64,000 nt of DNA from contig JACDOX010000024.1 in NCBI GenBank assembly GCA_014549065.1, positions 3,445,298-3,509,297 on the forward strand, in the 5' to 3' direction. The notes below the pieces were generated by a model, which did no database searches, was not told the origin of the DNA, and saw nothing but the letters and a program-made list of their open reading frames with translations. Position numbers and translations under genes: made by a program. Origin of the DNA: Cardinalis cardinalis. Lineage: Eukaryota > Chordata > Aves > Passeriformes > Cardinalidae. Below, one piece after another: positions 1-13,859 of the stretch (position 1 is the first letter of the stretch; every line of letters begins with the position of its first letter).

Positions 1-2981
1 NTGATTTTTTCTAACACTTTTCAGGGCAGAAGTTGGATACATGGAGTAGATGGGTTTCCTGAGGGCATGATATAATCTTTGGCATATAGATGATGGAGTT
101 NAGATGCCTAACACCAGAGCCAGAATGATGCTTCAATTCTTGATGGCTAATCACATCTGAGGCTTGTGCATTCAGATAAGTACAGTCACTGAGCTGGACA
201 GACTTACAGCTNCAATTAATTGTATTTTAGGCAGGTGATGGCTCCTTCTGTTTCACTGACTTTTCATTCCCAGATTTTGGAAGACCACAATNGGTTTTTA
301 TGTTAATTGGACTCTGCTTCCTCAGATTCTCACACAAACATTTAGGACAAAGCCCAGACTGCTCTTTCCTCAGCCATCTGGCAAACTGAAACAAACAATT
401 TTCCAAAAATCAGACATCTGAAAATAATGTTAATGTATTCTAACCCCCTTATATACACTGACCAAGTCAACAGGCAAGCTGGAATATGGAGAATGGGATG
501 TCAGTAGGGAACACCATTCATCTTGCTCTTCNGCGTCCCTAAACAATCAGACTGAGGCTGCAAGATTATGAACACAAATCCACCCTCTCCTAGAAAGCCA
601 ATACCTCCTGCAGCCCAGCATCTGCTACACNAAAGGTCAGGCACAGAAACTGATTTTTTAAATGGATTTATGCTGCCAAACAGAAATGGACATGTACCTT
701 TAAAGANACACATGCATGCACACACCTATGCCTGGGATGTGGATCATTTTTTGCTGTCCCATTACACCCTACTTGCACAGTGACACAGGAGGAGGAAGCC
801 ACCACTGTGTTTGATGCCAGTGGCAGCCCAAGAAGTAAACAAAACCACACTCTGCCTTCAAGGAACCCACTTCAAAAGGATGTATACAATATGCACAAAA
901 CCAACCTACNCTGTACCTGAGTCTGTGCTTTTCATATTTACCTGCATAGCACAACCTAGTCCCTTGTAGTTCACCGATGTCAGCTGTGAATCTATCAGGA
1001 ATTCTGCTTTTGCAGGACTTTTCCAAAGAGGAATATCCATATAAAACATTTAATGGGACCATCACAGTAGTTGTGAGCAATGAGGACTAAGAAACTGCAA
1101 CAGCAAGTGAATTGATATTTGGTAAAATTTTTGTTATCCTAGACCAGTTTCTAAATGAAAGACCATATTCACACAGAGGATTGTTGCAGTGAAAATATAT
1201 GAAAATCCTATTTGATCCTCTTTCCAAGGAAGAAATTATTTTTTGATTTGTTAAATTTAAACAAACATTTTTCATAAACTTTCCAGGCACAGCTTTTCTA
1301 AAAACTTATTGCAAAATTGGTGCTTGATATTGTCATTCNCAATATGTGGCACTTTTCCCCTTGCATTAATTCTGCCAGCAAACCCCTCAAACAGCTGTAT
1401 GCAGAGCAGCAAGTACCTCACTTTTACCCAGTCTGTGACACAGTATCTCTATGTTTATCCCACACTTTCTATATGTTNCTATATGCTGTGACACAATATC
1501 TATATGTTTATCCCACAATGTATGTGGTCAACCTAAAGGCTCATGAACAAACAAGTAGGGACAGCAGTTTCTGCATTTCCAACTTCCACTCCCTGATCTC
1601 TGAATGTGTCAAACTACCACAACATGCTGTCTGGGNTACACAATCTCCAAAGCAAATCTGAAGGGTTAAATTCCCACTGAAGGTGGTGGGTGTTTCAGTG
1701 TGCTGGGGACATAGTGGTACCTCTCCATTATCACTGCACCCCTTATTTGGTAACAATAACACAACTATTGAAAGGAAACAACACCCTCTTTGTCAACATG
1801 ACTTTGCCATTAGAATGATTTTGATAGCTTAAAAAACACTGGGCAAAATTGGTCTCAGAGGAGGATGTCATCGCTGTCCAGCCAGCAAGGATAAATTANC
1901 ATCAGCTTTCAAAAGCAGCAGTCTATCTCTCCAGCGCTGGGAGCCAAGCAGATGGATGCCAGGGTGGACAGTGTGGGGGTAGCCATAGTAACCATCATCC
2001 TGTGAAGCTCCTGCTCACATCTCTCTATCTGTCACTGCTGGGGAATAAAGCCAAGGCTCGCTGCCGGGGCTGATATCCGGTCAGACCTTCGCTCCCAGCT
2101 CCAGCTGGGCTTTCCAATTCCCTGCAGCAATTTTCTGATCTCACCTCGTGTTTCTTAACTTTATGAATAGTGAGNAAAATTCAGTCCCAGCGGAAGATGC
2201 CTCAAGCAAGCAGCTCCCCAGCTGCTGCAGCCCATGCCGTGGGTGGATGTACTGGTGCCTTTCACCCTCTGCTGGGTGCAGGAAGCCCCTCAGCCTCCCC
2301 TGAGCCAGGCAAACAACTCTCTTGAACTCACCTGCTGTCAGGACAACGGCAGAGGCACAACCACCACCACAGAAGGCTTCAAGCATCTGCAGCTCTTCAT
2401 CTTGCAGACATTACACCTGCGTGCCCTCTGCTCCCTTTGGTGGTTGGTCAGTGCACCTGGGCACCCCATGGCTCATTGCCTTCAATGCTGTTCACCTGCA
2501 CAGCTGCAGCCCATTGGGGATGAGGCTTGGCTGCAGCCCCACTCCCAATTACCACAAAGTGTGTGCCTACAACAGTCTGGAATACTGCATGGACCACGAA
2601 GACACACTGGGGTTGACCCAGGCTGGGTGTAGCCCCTCAGTGTTCATCAAGAAGCACACAGCTACCAGCAGCGCTGTGCTGAGCTGGCTCCTAAGGGAGT
2701 TGGCTGGAGGGTGCTCTCATCCAATTACCACCCTGGCTCATCAGAGGGGATAACAGACCTGAAAGGAGAAGACTGCTCTGCCAATGAGCCATGGTGTTCT
2801 CCACTCTCATTTTCACTTAAGGTTTTATCATTATTTTCATCAAGAGCAGAACTCTCTTCTCAGAGCAAAATGACACCTGAGACAACTCATCCAACGGCCC
2901 TGGGTGCACTCAGAACGTGCTTGCTGAAAAGCAAATGTAATCACTTGTATTAAGCTGGAAGAGTAAAGCCTGCTCCTATTT
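1..2981. other. Gene-poor interval, left part
   Basis: I see no gene here. Open frames on both strands are short, overlap each other and lack recognisable motifs, codon bias or paired splice sites. The stretch from about 2.2 to 2.75 kb is relatively GC-rich and keeps several frames open by composition alone. The only structure noted is a local direct duplication at 1433-1517. Confidence 0.6.
1433..1517. repeat. Imperfect direct duplication, two 32-base copies
   Basis: Copies at 1433-1464 and 1486-1517 begin CTGTGACACA and end TTTATCCCACA, with two mismatches, and are offset by 53 bases. The spacer (1465-1485) carries one ambiguous base. It looks like a small local tandem duplication rather than a known mobile element. 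Confidence 0.85.
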
Positions 2982-3480
2982 TGGAGTCATGGAACAGTTG
3001 AAGTTGAAACTAGCCTCTGTAGACAGTCTAGTCCCACCCCTTCATCCTTTTATGTAGCCTGTACTTCATCACTGAAGGCAGAGTTGAAAGCCTTGGTAAA
3101 ATCAAGATAACAATGTACTGCTCTCTGCTCAAGCACAAAGCCAGTCAATGCACTGCAGAAGGCTACTGGGATGGTCAGACGTGATTTTCACCTCATAAAT
3201 CCACACTCACTTCTTCCAGCCACCTTCTCATCCTCCACACATTTAGAAGTGGTTCCCAGAGTGATTTGCTGCATCACCATCCCAGGGATCAAGGTAAGGC
3301 TGACTGGCTTGTAATTCTCTGCATCCATATCCTTGTCCTTCTTGAAGAAAGCAAGACATCTGCTTTACTTTGTTTCCCAGCAACCTCTCCCAACAGAAGT
3401 GACTCTCCAAAGACAGCTAAGAGTGGCCTCACAATGGCAATGCCAGCTCTGGCTTCATCTGTCAGGTTTCTGTTCCATAC
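2982..3480 (-). mobile_element. CR1-type LINE fragment (reverse transcriptase region), minus orientation
   Basis: Read on the minus strand, this segment resembles the reverse-transcriptase part of avian CR1 LINEs: the plus strand contains GGGATCAAGGTAAGGCTGACTGGC and the neighbouring text that in CR1 encodes the fingers and palm of the polymerase. The left end (about 2982-3040) resembles the CR1 3' terminus, so the copy appears internally deleted between the polymerase region and the tail. All frames are broken by stops and small indels, so it is an old, inactive insertion. The family call is from recalled consensus; exact limits are uncertain by tens of bases. Confidence 0.7.
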
Positions 3481-6241
3481 AGGCTTCTGTATGTCCAGTT
3501 AGTTTAAATGTTCTCTGTCCTGATCTTCCCCCACCAAGATAAGTCTTTCCCGTGCTTTCAGGACCTGTGATTCCTGAAGGCAAATCGTATCCACAATGAG
3601 CAAGAGAGTGAGCATATGAAGACCTGCATGTCTGCAGCCTCCTGCTGCAAACTTGCTTGAATCAACGTTGCTTTGTCTGAAGATATTCTGAAAATCAGAG
3701 CTAGGTCATAATCATAACCAGTGACTGCCAGCTACTGCTGGTGACCTGATCTACCTTCAGGAGGTTAATTGGCACAGCAGTCACCTGGGCTCTGTCAGTA
3801 TCACTCTGCAGCTCCACCCTTCAAACAATCCTGGGACCTTAGCCAANACAAAACCAAACTGCTTCCAGTTCAGTTTTGGGAACTGTGAGAATTTGTTAAT
3901 TTTTAAACTTAGTAGGTAAAACAGCCTGTTTTGAACAGACTAATCCAAGTTTTTCCAGCATATAACTCCAAATACCATTGACTTTATTAGCATTTATGCA
4001 CTGAANGTGCAGCCATAAATTACTGAATTTATTACAGTTGTCACCTCCTTCCTTCTCAGCCTTGTGAAGATTTGGAATTGGCTAAAACATGCCAGGTTTA
4101 TGAGTGGAAGAGAGCAGGTAAAGGGAGTTGGAAACCACCCATCGTTGCCTTGCAGCGGGAAGGGCAGGGCTGTGGAGCCCGGCTCACCTGCCAGCACTGC
4201 AGCTGTGTGCAGCCCTCCTGCTGCCAGCACGTGGACCCTGCTGCATGCTGTCCCTCCTCTCTTCATTAAATCAACAGCTAAATGTTTAATTTATTTGTTC
4301 ATTTACTTTGCAAGGCATGCATCTGAAATAAAATCCCCTCACTTTGGTGGACTGGCCTCTTCTGCCTTAGTCTTTGTTTCTTCCTTCTCTCCCGTCACCT
4401 GAGACTTGCAAAATTACATTTGTGAGGTACAGGGGTGTTAAGCAAGGAGCACTGAGAAAAGAAAAGCTTACAAACAAATTGATAATTCTGTATTCATAGC
4501 AGGGTTTGAATAATGGNCCCTAGAACCACACGCTGCGAAAGGAGGAGAAAACCAAATATTGAACAGATGCTCATTAGAAAAGCACCAGCCATCCCAAGTC
4601 CTGGAAGACACAGGAGTTCTGTGGGGGGAAAACACTGCATGCCCATGCAATTAAAGGCTCTATCAGTGTGTCATAGGGGACTGCAGCAAGGCTACCCTGG
4701 CTTTGCAAGCCTGGCACTCTTAAAACACAACCACTTGGCATTTTCTGGGGTCAAAAAACAGGAATCCAGGCCCCCAGGACACAAATTGTGCTGTGTGTGG
4801 TTCCAGGAACACATTCCAAGGGGGAGTTGAGAGCTCAGAAGAAGGAACCTCTGCCACTTGAGCCAACAGGAGAGCTGGCAGCAGCATTTGATATCCTCTC
4901 ACTTGTACACAGAGCTGGGGTGAGATGCTTTGTGCTGGCACATACCTGGANTCCTCTGGCATTTGCCAGCAGTAAAAAGGACCCTGAAGTGCCAGACAGC
5001 AGTGTGACTGCCTGGGTGTTTTGGTGAGGCCAGCATTGTGTCTCCATGAGCCTTACCTGCACAAGTACACGATTCTGCCAGGATGTTTTAACACAGGTGA
5101 AATAATACATTCTTCTCTGNCTCCATTTTGGAAAACAGTGGAACTACTTTGGCAGCAAGTTTGGAATGAAAAATCAGCTGCNCACAGACACTCAAAATTA
5201 AATATTTAATGTCTGATGGGTTTATCTGGCACAGCCATCAGCAGTTTACAACAGAACAGAACCATTGAGCAAACCAGCCCTGCCCTAAAATACTGATGTT
5301 CAGATTGAGGTGCCGTGATTTTATTGCTGTTTTTGTGGAATACAGGTGCTCAGAGGGCATGACTGATCTCCAGATGTGTTGGAGAAGGAAGAGCAATTGC
5401 TGTTGGATNGTAATCACTCCCAAAGCTTTCTGCAGAGAAACACCGGAAGAGAAGGCATTTTTNCATTCTAGTGAGATGTAAAAATACCCCAAACATGGAG
5501 CAGTGGGACTGGCTTTCTGAGCATCTACTCATCCTGCAACAATTCTGACTCTGGTTAATGGAAAATGAGTGTTGCAAGCTAATGAAGGCAAAATTCGAAA
5601 GCATCTGCTGGGAAAATCCCAGGAATTAAAAAACCCANGAAGCTTCTGTTATTCTCTGGGTTAATTTTAGTCCTTAAAGATCCACACCACACTTTTCAAG
5701 CTCTACAAATCACGAACACTTCTGCTGCACCTAGCCCCATCTTCTGTGGCTTCAGTGGTAACTTTTAGCCTACAGCATGAGCAAGGGAAGGTACAAAGAC
5801 ATCTTTCTGCAGGGNTAAGGAGAAGGAAAACCATTCTTTGGAAATTTCCCCTCTCCAACNTGTGAAATTTATTTCCTTTTCCCCCATGTCTCCCCAGGAG
5901 GCACCCCTGTGGCTCATGGGGACCCAATTCTTGCTATAGCACTGCACTCATCTTGCCTCCNGAACTTGGTTACCTGCTCTGAGCCAAAGCCTTGGCTCTC
6001 CCCTGAGTCACCCTCACAGCCCTGGCACCTTTTGCCAAAGGCAACAAATTTAATGCAGAAATTTCTGGGTTGGTTTTTTTATTCTTCTTCCTTTTGCNTT
6101 CTCCTTTCCCCTTTGTTTCCTTGCTCAGCATGAGTGATGAACCTGCAGAGATGTTCTGTGCCTACAGATTTCCTGTGTGACTAGCTTTAATGTAAGGCAG
6201 TAAATAATGCNGGTCTGTCTACCAGGAAGAATAAGTAGTTC

Positions 6242-6258
6242 TGTGTGTGTGTGTATAT
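6242..6258. repeat. Short TG/TA microsatellite
   Basis: About six TG units followed by TATATA, with further AT-rich imperfect repeats to about 6340. Too short to be notable beyond marker value. Confidence 0.85.
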
Positions 6259-9200
6259 AGAAATACACACAGCAATATAATTATACTTGTATTTAGAGAG
6301 GGAGTATAATGTAAGTACACATAATTACAAGTAAGTAAATATAATGGAACAGCTTGAACCNAGTGGAAAATTTCTTTTTAAAAAAATTTAAGTTTCCAGT
6401 TTTCACTGATGCATTGAACATCTACAAAATCAGCCAAGTGCTCATTTTAATAGCAAAGTTAAATACCACAGACTTCCTATTCGATTCAAATAAGTGTATG
6501 AAAGAGTTTCCCCCAGATAAGGTTATTTGCTTTGGGAAACAAAAGCCTGTTTGCCTGGAGCACGAGTGCCGTGCTTTCTCCCGGGCAGNGCTGCCGCAGC
6601 CCCACGGAAGCAGAGGGTGCTCCCGGGCACAGCTTTGATCCGTGCCGAGGCTCCCTCCAAAGCTGCTGTGCACCTAGCCTCTGCATGGAGTGAGGGTGCT
6701 CTGAGATCCCCAGCGAGAGCAGGGCTCTCACAAGCCCACCTCTGAGAGCCAGGCATCTCTCTTTGCTGCCACGCAGAGGGGCGCATTGGCAGACCAGGGT
6801 TGTGCTGCCAGGGTGGGAGACTTCCAGAGACACACATTNTGTCATAGACTCAAACTGTGTGCCGCCATGCATCTGTCTTCTGCACCAGCACGTGATTTGC
6901 CTTAGCCACGCAAGGTACAGGTGAGATTCCAGCCTCAGTACAGCTCAGTGACTAATGCAAGACAAACCATGCATACAATCTGTATCTCAGGCACAGAACC
7001 CATTGGGCCAAGGTGCCCACGAGTTTGCAGCAGCTCAGCCCCAAGAGTCCCCATGTTGCTGTATTTATGTCAGGCAGGAATCAAATGCAATAATTAGCAG
7101 TAAGCCTCCAATGTACCATGAAAAAAAATTGTCCAAGTTTTGAATAAATTACTTCTTAGTATATGTACCTGTGGGAAATAAATATGTTTTGGAGTTTTTT
7201 CTTGAGTCCTCAAGCAAGAAGATGAATACCCATGGTACGGTATTAAAAAAACACCATCAAAGTTCCCATTATTACCAAACTCTCCGTTTCCGGGACCCAA
7301 AATCCAATTTTTGAAAGCATAAGAGAACATGAGCTGTCCACTTCTTCACAGAATTTACACCTGGATTTTTCTTTCCTTTTAAAGAGATGAACAAGGAGTA
7401 TTCCAGGAACAGGATAGGGAGGTGTATCCTTCAAACCACACACTACTCAGAATTGCAAGTGGTGCTGGTCTCATTTTGTTACTGCTGCTCTGTATCACCA
7501 AGGCAGCTGGGCACAGACTTAGGACGGTGTATTAATTAACCTTTAAATAAAAAGCACACTCACATTTGACTGGAACATCTTGCTCCAGTCCCATATTGCC
7601 ATTCCTTTGAGGTGCAAGCTGGCTTCCAGGGAGCTGCACTTAACTTATATCAGGGTTCCATTTTGTCCCGTAGAGGATGAGAACATGCAGGTTTCAACTG
7701 TGAGTGTTGAAAGGATGGAGGCATTGCCATAATTCTGCCTGAGATGTGGCCAGCAGGGAAAATCCAACCAAGCTGCAGTTGCCACTTGCCTTCCCTTCAG
7801 CCCCTTTACAAATATTTCCTGAGCACAAGTAACATTTAAGTGACTACTACCATCTCACCATCACCTTACCACACTTGCACACCCCTTGTACACTGGATAA
7901 ATAGCAAGATGGGGGGGGCTGCCCATGCCACCATCTTCATGTCATCTTGGAACAAAAAGATGTTCTCTGAAATTTGCAGGAAAATTCACCATCTGTAACC
8001 TAATTTCCCTTTTCCTTCTCCAAACCCCACCTCCAAAACTTGCACCATTTTCAAGTCAGCTGCCAACACGAAGNCAGCCTATTCATACCACCTGTCCCTC
8101 AGGTAAGAAAGCAATTTCAGGTTTTCTGCCTGGCCCCAGCCTTGCTGAAGTTGATTGCAGTGCTTACTAACCCAAAGCCTGACCCTGCTGCACTCCCCAG
8201 CATAATTTCCACCGACTTCAAAGAGGTCCCAGGACTGGTGCAATGACTCCTGTAGGCTTGGCACCGGGCTTTAAATCACTGCACAAAGTCACTTGAGAAG
8301 CTGTCGGCAGTCAGAAATGAGTCATTAGTATGCTGCCAACACAGTATTCAGTGACAAAACCCAGCTGCCACTGTAGTCAAGAATGCAGTTTCTTCAGCAC
8401 TACTGTAAGTCTTATTAGCATAGAAATCAAGTGTATGTATGTAATTGAATTTCTTTGTCACATCCTACTATGAGATTTTCCATCAATCCTGATTGTTACT
8501 AAATTTGAACTAACAGCCCATATTTGCACTTAAGCAACATCTGAAAGAGGACTACACAAAGAAAGACTTTCCTAAGTCAACACATCCTAGAAAACAGCAG
8601 CTGTGCAAAGGCAGAGGCAAGCAATATTTCATTTTCCTCCCCATAGCACTCTATCTCTTGGCACCTCCGCTTTTAATCTGGGTTCTGCTGGCAGCTTTGC
8701 ATTTTCTCTCAGCAGAAAAGAGCTGTGATGCAGCCAGTGAGAGAGCAGGGGCTGTCCCCAGCAGGAGAGTCTGTCTGCAGATTTGTCAGGATATCATGGT
8801 GCTGGTTGCTGTTGATTAGGAAGCGAGGTCTTGCTGTAGGTGAAGTTCATTTTAGGTCACTGGTAAGCTCAGCTCCTGGAAAAAAAAAAGAAGTGATAAA
8901 GACAAGACAAGAGGGGAATAGCAGGAGCATTGAGAAGCATAATTTCCAGGTTGANTTCACTGACACAGGAACAGCTGTTCAGAGGCAAAATGAGTCTCAG
9001 AAAGAGATACATGGGTTGTCTCTGCAGGTTTGTGGTGTGCTGGGAATAGGTAAGGACTGACTAATCCAGGCTGGATTGAGAATGCAGCCACCATCACTGT
9101 GGCTGACTTTTTAGTGGTTATTTCTCAAGGGATGCCATTAATCCAGTTAAACCACCTAGCCATATTTTCCTATGTTTTCCAAGCATGACTGTGGTCTAAA

Positions 9201-10586
9201 CCACAGACACCTGATGAAACGGAGTNAAGGTGGTGAGTGAGGAAGCTAAATACCCTCTCCCTCTACAGATGGTCATTGTAGACCTTGATTAGGTTTTGTT
9301 GCTAATGACTGTGTTTTGTACACATCCCTCATGCTTTGCTACTACAACAACATTTCTCCAAGGTCACTGTCCCAAGCAATCTACAAAGTCACCAGCCCTT
9401 GTCCATAACCTCAAGAAACCAAGTCCTATAAACCTCTGGCAGCCTAGTATTGGAGTGGGGCCAGAGCCAGGGCACAAGATGTATCCAAGGACCAAAGCTA
9501 GACTCTGCAAAATTTCACAGTTCATTCTATCACAAGATTCTGACATGAGCCAATTTCCCCTGAGATGGCCTCAGATTTTCAGGAAACATGACTGTTACTC
9601 CTACAGCTCTCAGGACCTTTGTAAAGCAGGATTTTGATCCTGGTTTTGTGTTGTTGTTGTGGGATTTTGGTTTTTTTTTAATGATAGTAACTGCAACTAA
9701 ACAGAGACAACAGGGGCAGAATATCTTTGAATATTGGATGCTCTGTTAGTGGAAAATCATAGTGAGACTTTTCCCAGTATGTCACAATGCCACATAATAC
9801 TATTATGAATTTGATATCATCACCCACTGATGGGAGTGGGCAGACACAGAGTTCACTTCGGGGGCCAAAATCCCCAATGAATTTTTTCTTCAAGAAATAA
9901 GCCCTAAGATAAAGTGTCTTCTAAATCAGTCAGAAGGAAGGAGTGACCTCCTTAATCCCTGCCACAGTACAACAGAAGCTTCCAGAGACAGCTAGCTCCC
10001 ACCATGAGCCATGATCCTGAGCCTTGTCTTCCACTGGAGAGCCCTAGGATGTGGCTGGCTGGATGTTCCTTTTAGGGAATCATGAAAAAGGAGGGGAGTG
10101 GGTAGGCTGTGTGTACACAGCATTAGCTTTTCCCTACAGTTTTCATCCATGCTGCTGATTAATTACTTCACTTTGGCCAATGGTGTTACTGTGTCTCCCT
10201 TTGGATTGCTATAAAATTGACTTTTGTTCCAGGCTGGATTTACCATTATTTCATTATTCACTTTCACTCCTGGGAATTTATTTTGCCTCTGCGATTTCAG
10301 TTATTGTGAGCTCGTCCCTTTTCAATTTTACACAAAATTTCAGGTGTAGAAGGTGATAATTTGGGAAAACATAAGGATTTCAGAGAGGAAGCCTGTGGCT
10401 TCCTCTGTCTTCCCAGCTCAACAATGCCAAGAGGTACCAGCCCACCCTCTACAAAGAAGGGNGAATTTTGGAGGCACGAAGTAACTTCAGTTAGCACTTG
10501 TAGAATGCTCTCTGCAAGAAAACCAAACTTCTGGAGGAGCATGATCCCAGCCTTGCCCTTGAGTTGGTGTTTTTGGCACCAAGNGA

Positions 10587-10613
10587 TATAAAACGGGGAT
10601 TCCTCTGACGTCA
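10587..10613 (+). promoter_or_regulatory. TATA-like box with perfect CRE palindrome downstream
   Basis: TATAAAA is at 10587-10593 and the palindrome TGACGTCA (full cyclic-AMP response element, CREB/ATF site) is at 10606-10613. Together they look promoter- or enhancer-like, but no transcript or gene can be recognised nearby, and chance occurrence in a 64 kb window is not excluded. Confidence 0.35.
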
Positions 10614-13600
10614 CCATTTGTCACATCCTGTTGCAGACACTAAATATCCCCAAGGACATGGAGTGCATTTGCTCCAGCAAAACACTTAGCCCTAGCTAAT
10701 ATTGCTGCCAGCCTCTCCTGGGGAGTTTTTTCTTTTTTGGTTAGTTTGCTAATTTAGTAAATATTTAGAAATCCATGTTCTGCTAAAATTACAACACTGG
10801 ATATTATTCCCTTTTGTTCAAAATTGTTTACAGAAATAAGCATAATTATATCAAGATTCCTAGTTAGTACTCACTGGCCTAAAGGCAAAAGATCCTAAAA
10901 GGGGTAAAAACAAGGTGGGAGGGAAAATGGGAATTTGGTATAGTGGGTCAACCNTGCCTTGAAGCCTGTGTAGCTGAAGCTGTAACAGAAAACTTGTTTT
11001 CAAACAAAAAAGCCAGAAAGAATTCAAAANTAAGGCAAGGAAAATAAAGGTTCAAGGCAGCATATCAAAGGTGAACATAAAAAAGCTGACAGCAGGATGG
11101 GAAGAGGCTGCCTCTAGCAGATGGCACAGAAAGCCAGGTTGTGCATGGCTATAGGGAGATGTCTCCCAGGAATATGACACCTTATGGAAGTGCTTCTGCT
11201 GAGTGCAGGCCCCTGGCTTTCCTACCCACTGGTGCTCCCTTTGCTGCCCCCCCACTGCACACTGGGGCCCATTGGTTTGCCCCCAGCAAGGGGCTGGTGT
11301 NCCTGCCCCGAGTGTTTATATCCAAGGGACTCAGCAAACCACGGGAGCAGCCATCNGCTGGGCAGAGGTCTCCAGAACAAAGCTGACACCAGACAGTCCA
11401 AGTCCAAAGTCCAGACTGTTTTAGGAGGAAATTCTGAATCCTCACCAGTTCCTAGCAGGGCAGACTTAAAGAGGCCAGATATTAGAGAGGCCAGAATACA
11501 ACCCAAAATGTCAACAAAGAATAGTGATGCCCTNGAGGAGACAAAAGGCATCTGGTGGCAACAGGCATTCTGGGCTTAGCTTCTGACTACCCAGCCCAGG
11601 AACTTGCTGCTTGTCACTGCTGCATGGCTTTTTCCCCTAGGAATGAAAAAAACAAGAGGCTTCCTGCTCCCTGCAGCTGCTGTGACTCTGCTGTGAGCAG
11701 CACCCATTGTGGATGGTTAAAAATGGGTTCAGCTGTGTCCATAGGACAATTCTTCAGCCAGCCCACAGGCAGGCAGTTGCCCCTCAAGTATCCAGGCAGA
11801 GGTCAGCAACTGTACAACNTGAAATTATTTTAATTACAGGACAATCACTTTCTAGTGTGTTGAATAACCACCTNTTTTAGACAGGACCAACCCCAGGAGT
11901 CAGCTCCACTGTAAAAGGAAGCCTAATAGCACGGTTTGCAAAGCACACACANGGCTTCTCTGAGCCAGCTTATCATGATGGCTCCTTACAGCAGCCTAAT
12001 TTACCTTCNCACAATGCAGGTCAAAGCACGAGGCTCTCAGGGGAGGGATTTCCTCCCGGGTAATGGACTAGGGAGGCAATTCTGTGGGGAGACATTACTG
12101 TGTTTTAAGTCCCCCTTTAACCTGCCACCACANCCAGTCCTGGCAGGACAAAGAGCAAAGGGTTGGAAGTCCAGCCCTTCCACACAGTGTTACACCACAT
12201 CCCCAACGTGAGTGCTCCCAGAGAACCCCCAGGACAAACACACTGCAGCTCTCCAAAGGAATTAGAAGTAGTTATTCTCTCTTCTGTCAAGACTGTTGGG
12301 ATGATCCATAGGATTTGTCTCTCTGTAGATGCTTCTGTGGATGCTCTATCTGGTCCTGAGCATTACTGAGGGGTCTGCTCTGCTTTCACGGTGCAAGAAT
12401 CTAGAAATATGAAAGGAAACCTCCTGCCTAACAACATCCCCTCATAGGNTTCTTCCCCTTAACACTTCCCATCAGGTTTCAAATCTTTGCATTCTTCCCC
12501 TCTTGACAATTTCATTTCAGTAAGATTTAAACTCTTCCACCATGGCAGGATAGGGGTCTCCCGTGCAGAGGGCTGGGGAGACAGAGAAAGGATGCTCTGG
12601 GATGCACTACATGTCTTTGGTTTCTCTGAAATGTGAAAATGAAGCACAGCAGACCCATGTCGCATGACACAGACTACATTTGAAAGGAGCACCATGCTGC
12701 TTTAGCNTAACAGTGTAATTTCTGTGAGGCCTGGTACACCATCTCAATGAACATTAGGATGTGTGCGCCAAAATAACATGGAGAGCTGAAATGCATTGGG
12801 ACAGCGGCTGTACCTGAATCTGCTGATTCAACTCTCAAAGCTGCATTTAGCAGCTGTACTCTTTGAGCCCTGCAGATGTCTATTTTAATCATCTGTCTTA
12901 AAATATCAGCTGGTTTTATGCCCTATTCTGAGGCTTACCATCCCTCACAGAGGCTGAGTTGATTTCTCNAGGCACTGTCATCCAATCAAAATTGCAAATG
13001 GGAAGGAAAGAGAGAATATAAGAGCAAGTTGCTTTTGTTTGTAGTTGTTTCCACACATCTTGTACAGCTTGCTGCTGAAACACCTCGGGAGGGCATAGCT
13101 GCAGAACCTGAGCCTGCCATCTGGATGGGACCGGAGGGACTCTTTCGTTGGAGATCTGAAACACAGCAAATTGAGGCAAAATCCTCATCAAAAGCAGAGA
13201 TTCAAGTCAGCAGACATCCCTTACCCAAGACCTCCTCCTTCTACTCTGACTTGCTGGCTAGGAAACGTGGCACAAAACAGCAGAGAAGCTGTTCCTTTTT
13301 GTGGTAGAACATCCTGCCACAAAACAGGCCAAGGGTCCTTCCTAAGCCACACTCACAGCATCAGCTCACCAATTTCAGCACTGCTCTTTTATGTTAATTT
13401 TTAGCAAAAGCTAGCAAAAANAAATCAATTATAGTTGCTCTTTTCTTGAGGACTCTTCTCCTTCTCACAGCTGTGCTGACCCACACACTGACCATGCAAG
13501 TTGTGCCATGCTCATGTAGTTTTAGTATTTTAGCTATCCTCAATGCACCTGCAATTTGTGCAGACANGAGCCTAGGATCACCTGTAATCTGGTTAATTAT

Positions 13601-13859
13601 TACAATTAAGGACATATTACAGAGCTCACTGTTACAGGATCTTCCATAAACCCTTTCAGCCAAAGCTGCCTAGGCCAGATTCTGCACACAACTCTTCATG
13701 ACTTCCAAAGGGTGATGAGTGTGAGGTGAGGGATCTCANCCATGGAGCCTTGCTCATCCGTGGCCCATGTCTATTACTCATCATCAAAGCCGAGGCTTTT
13801 CGCATTTCTCCTTGTGGCTGTAACAAGGAGGAAACACCCAGGAGGAAAGGAGATTGTAG

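Larger units (their letters stand above)
3481..13859. other. Gene-poor interval
   Basis: No gene could be supported. Contents noted: a small CpG-rich patch (6560-6790), a short TG/TA microsatellite (6242-6258), a G run at 7911-7918, an A run at 8880-8890, a TTG/T-rich stretch near 9645-9680, and a TATA-like plus CRE pair (10587-10613). Remaining sequence is ordinary AT-rich to moderately GC-rich bird DNA with many short chance frames. Confidence 0.6.
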
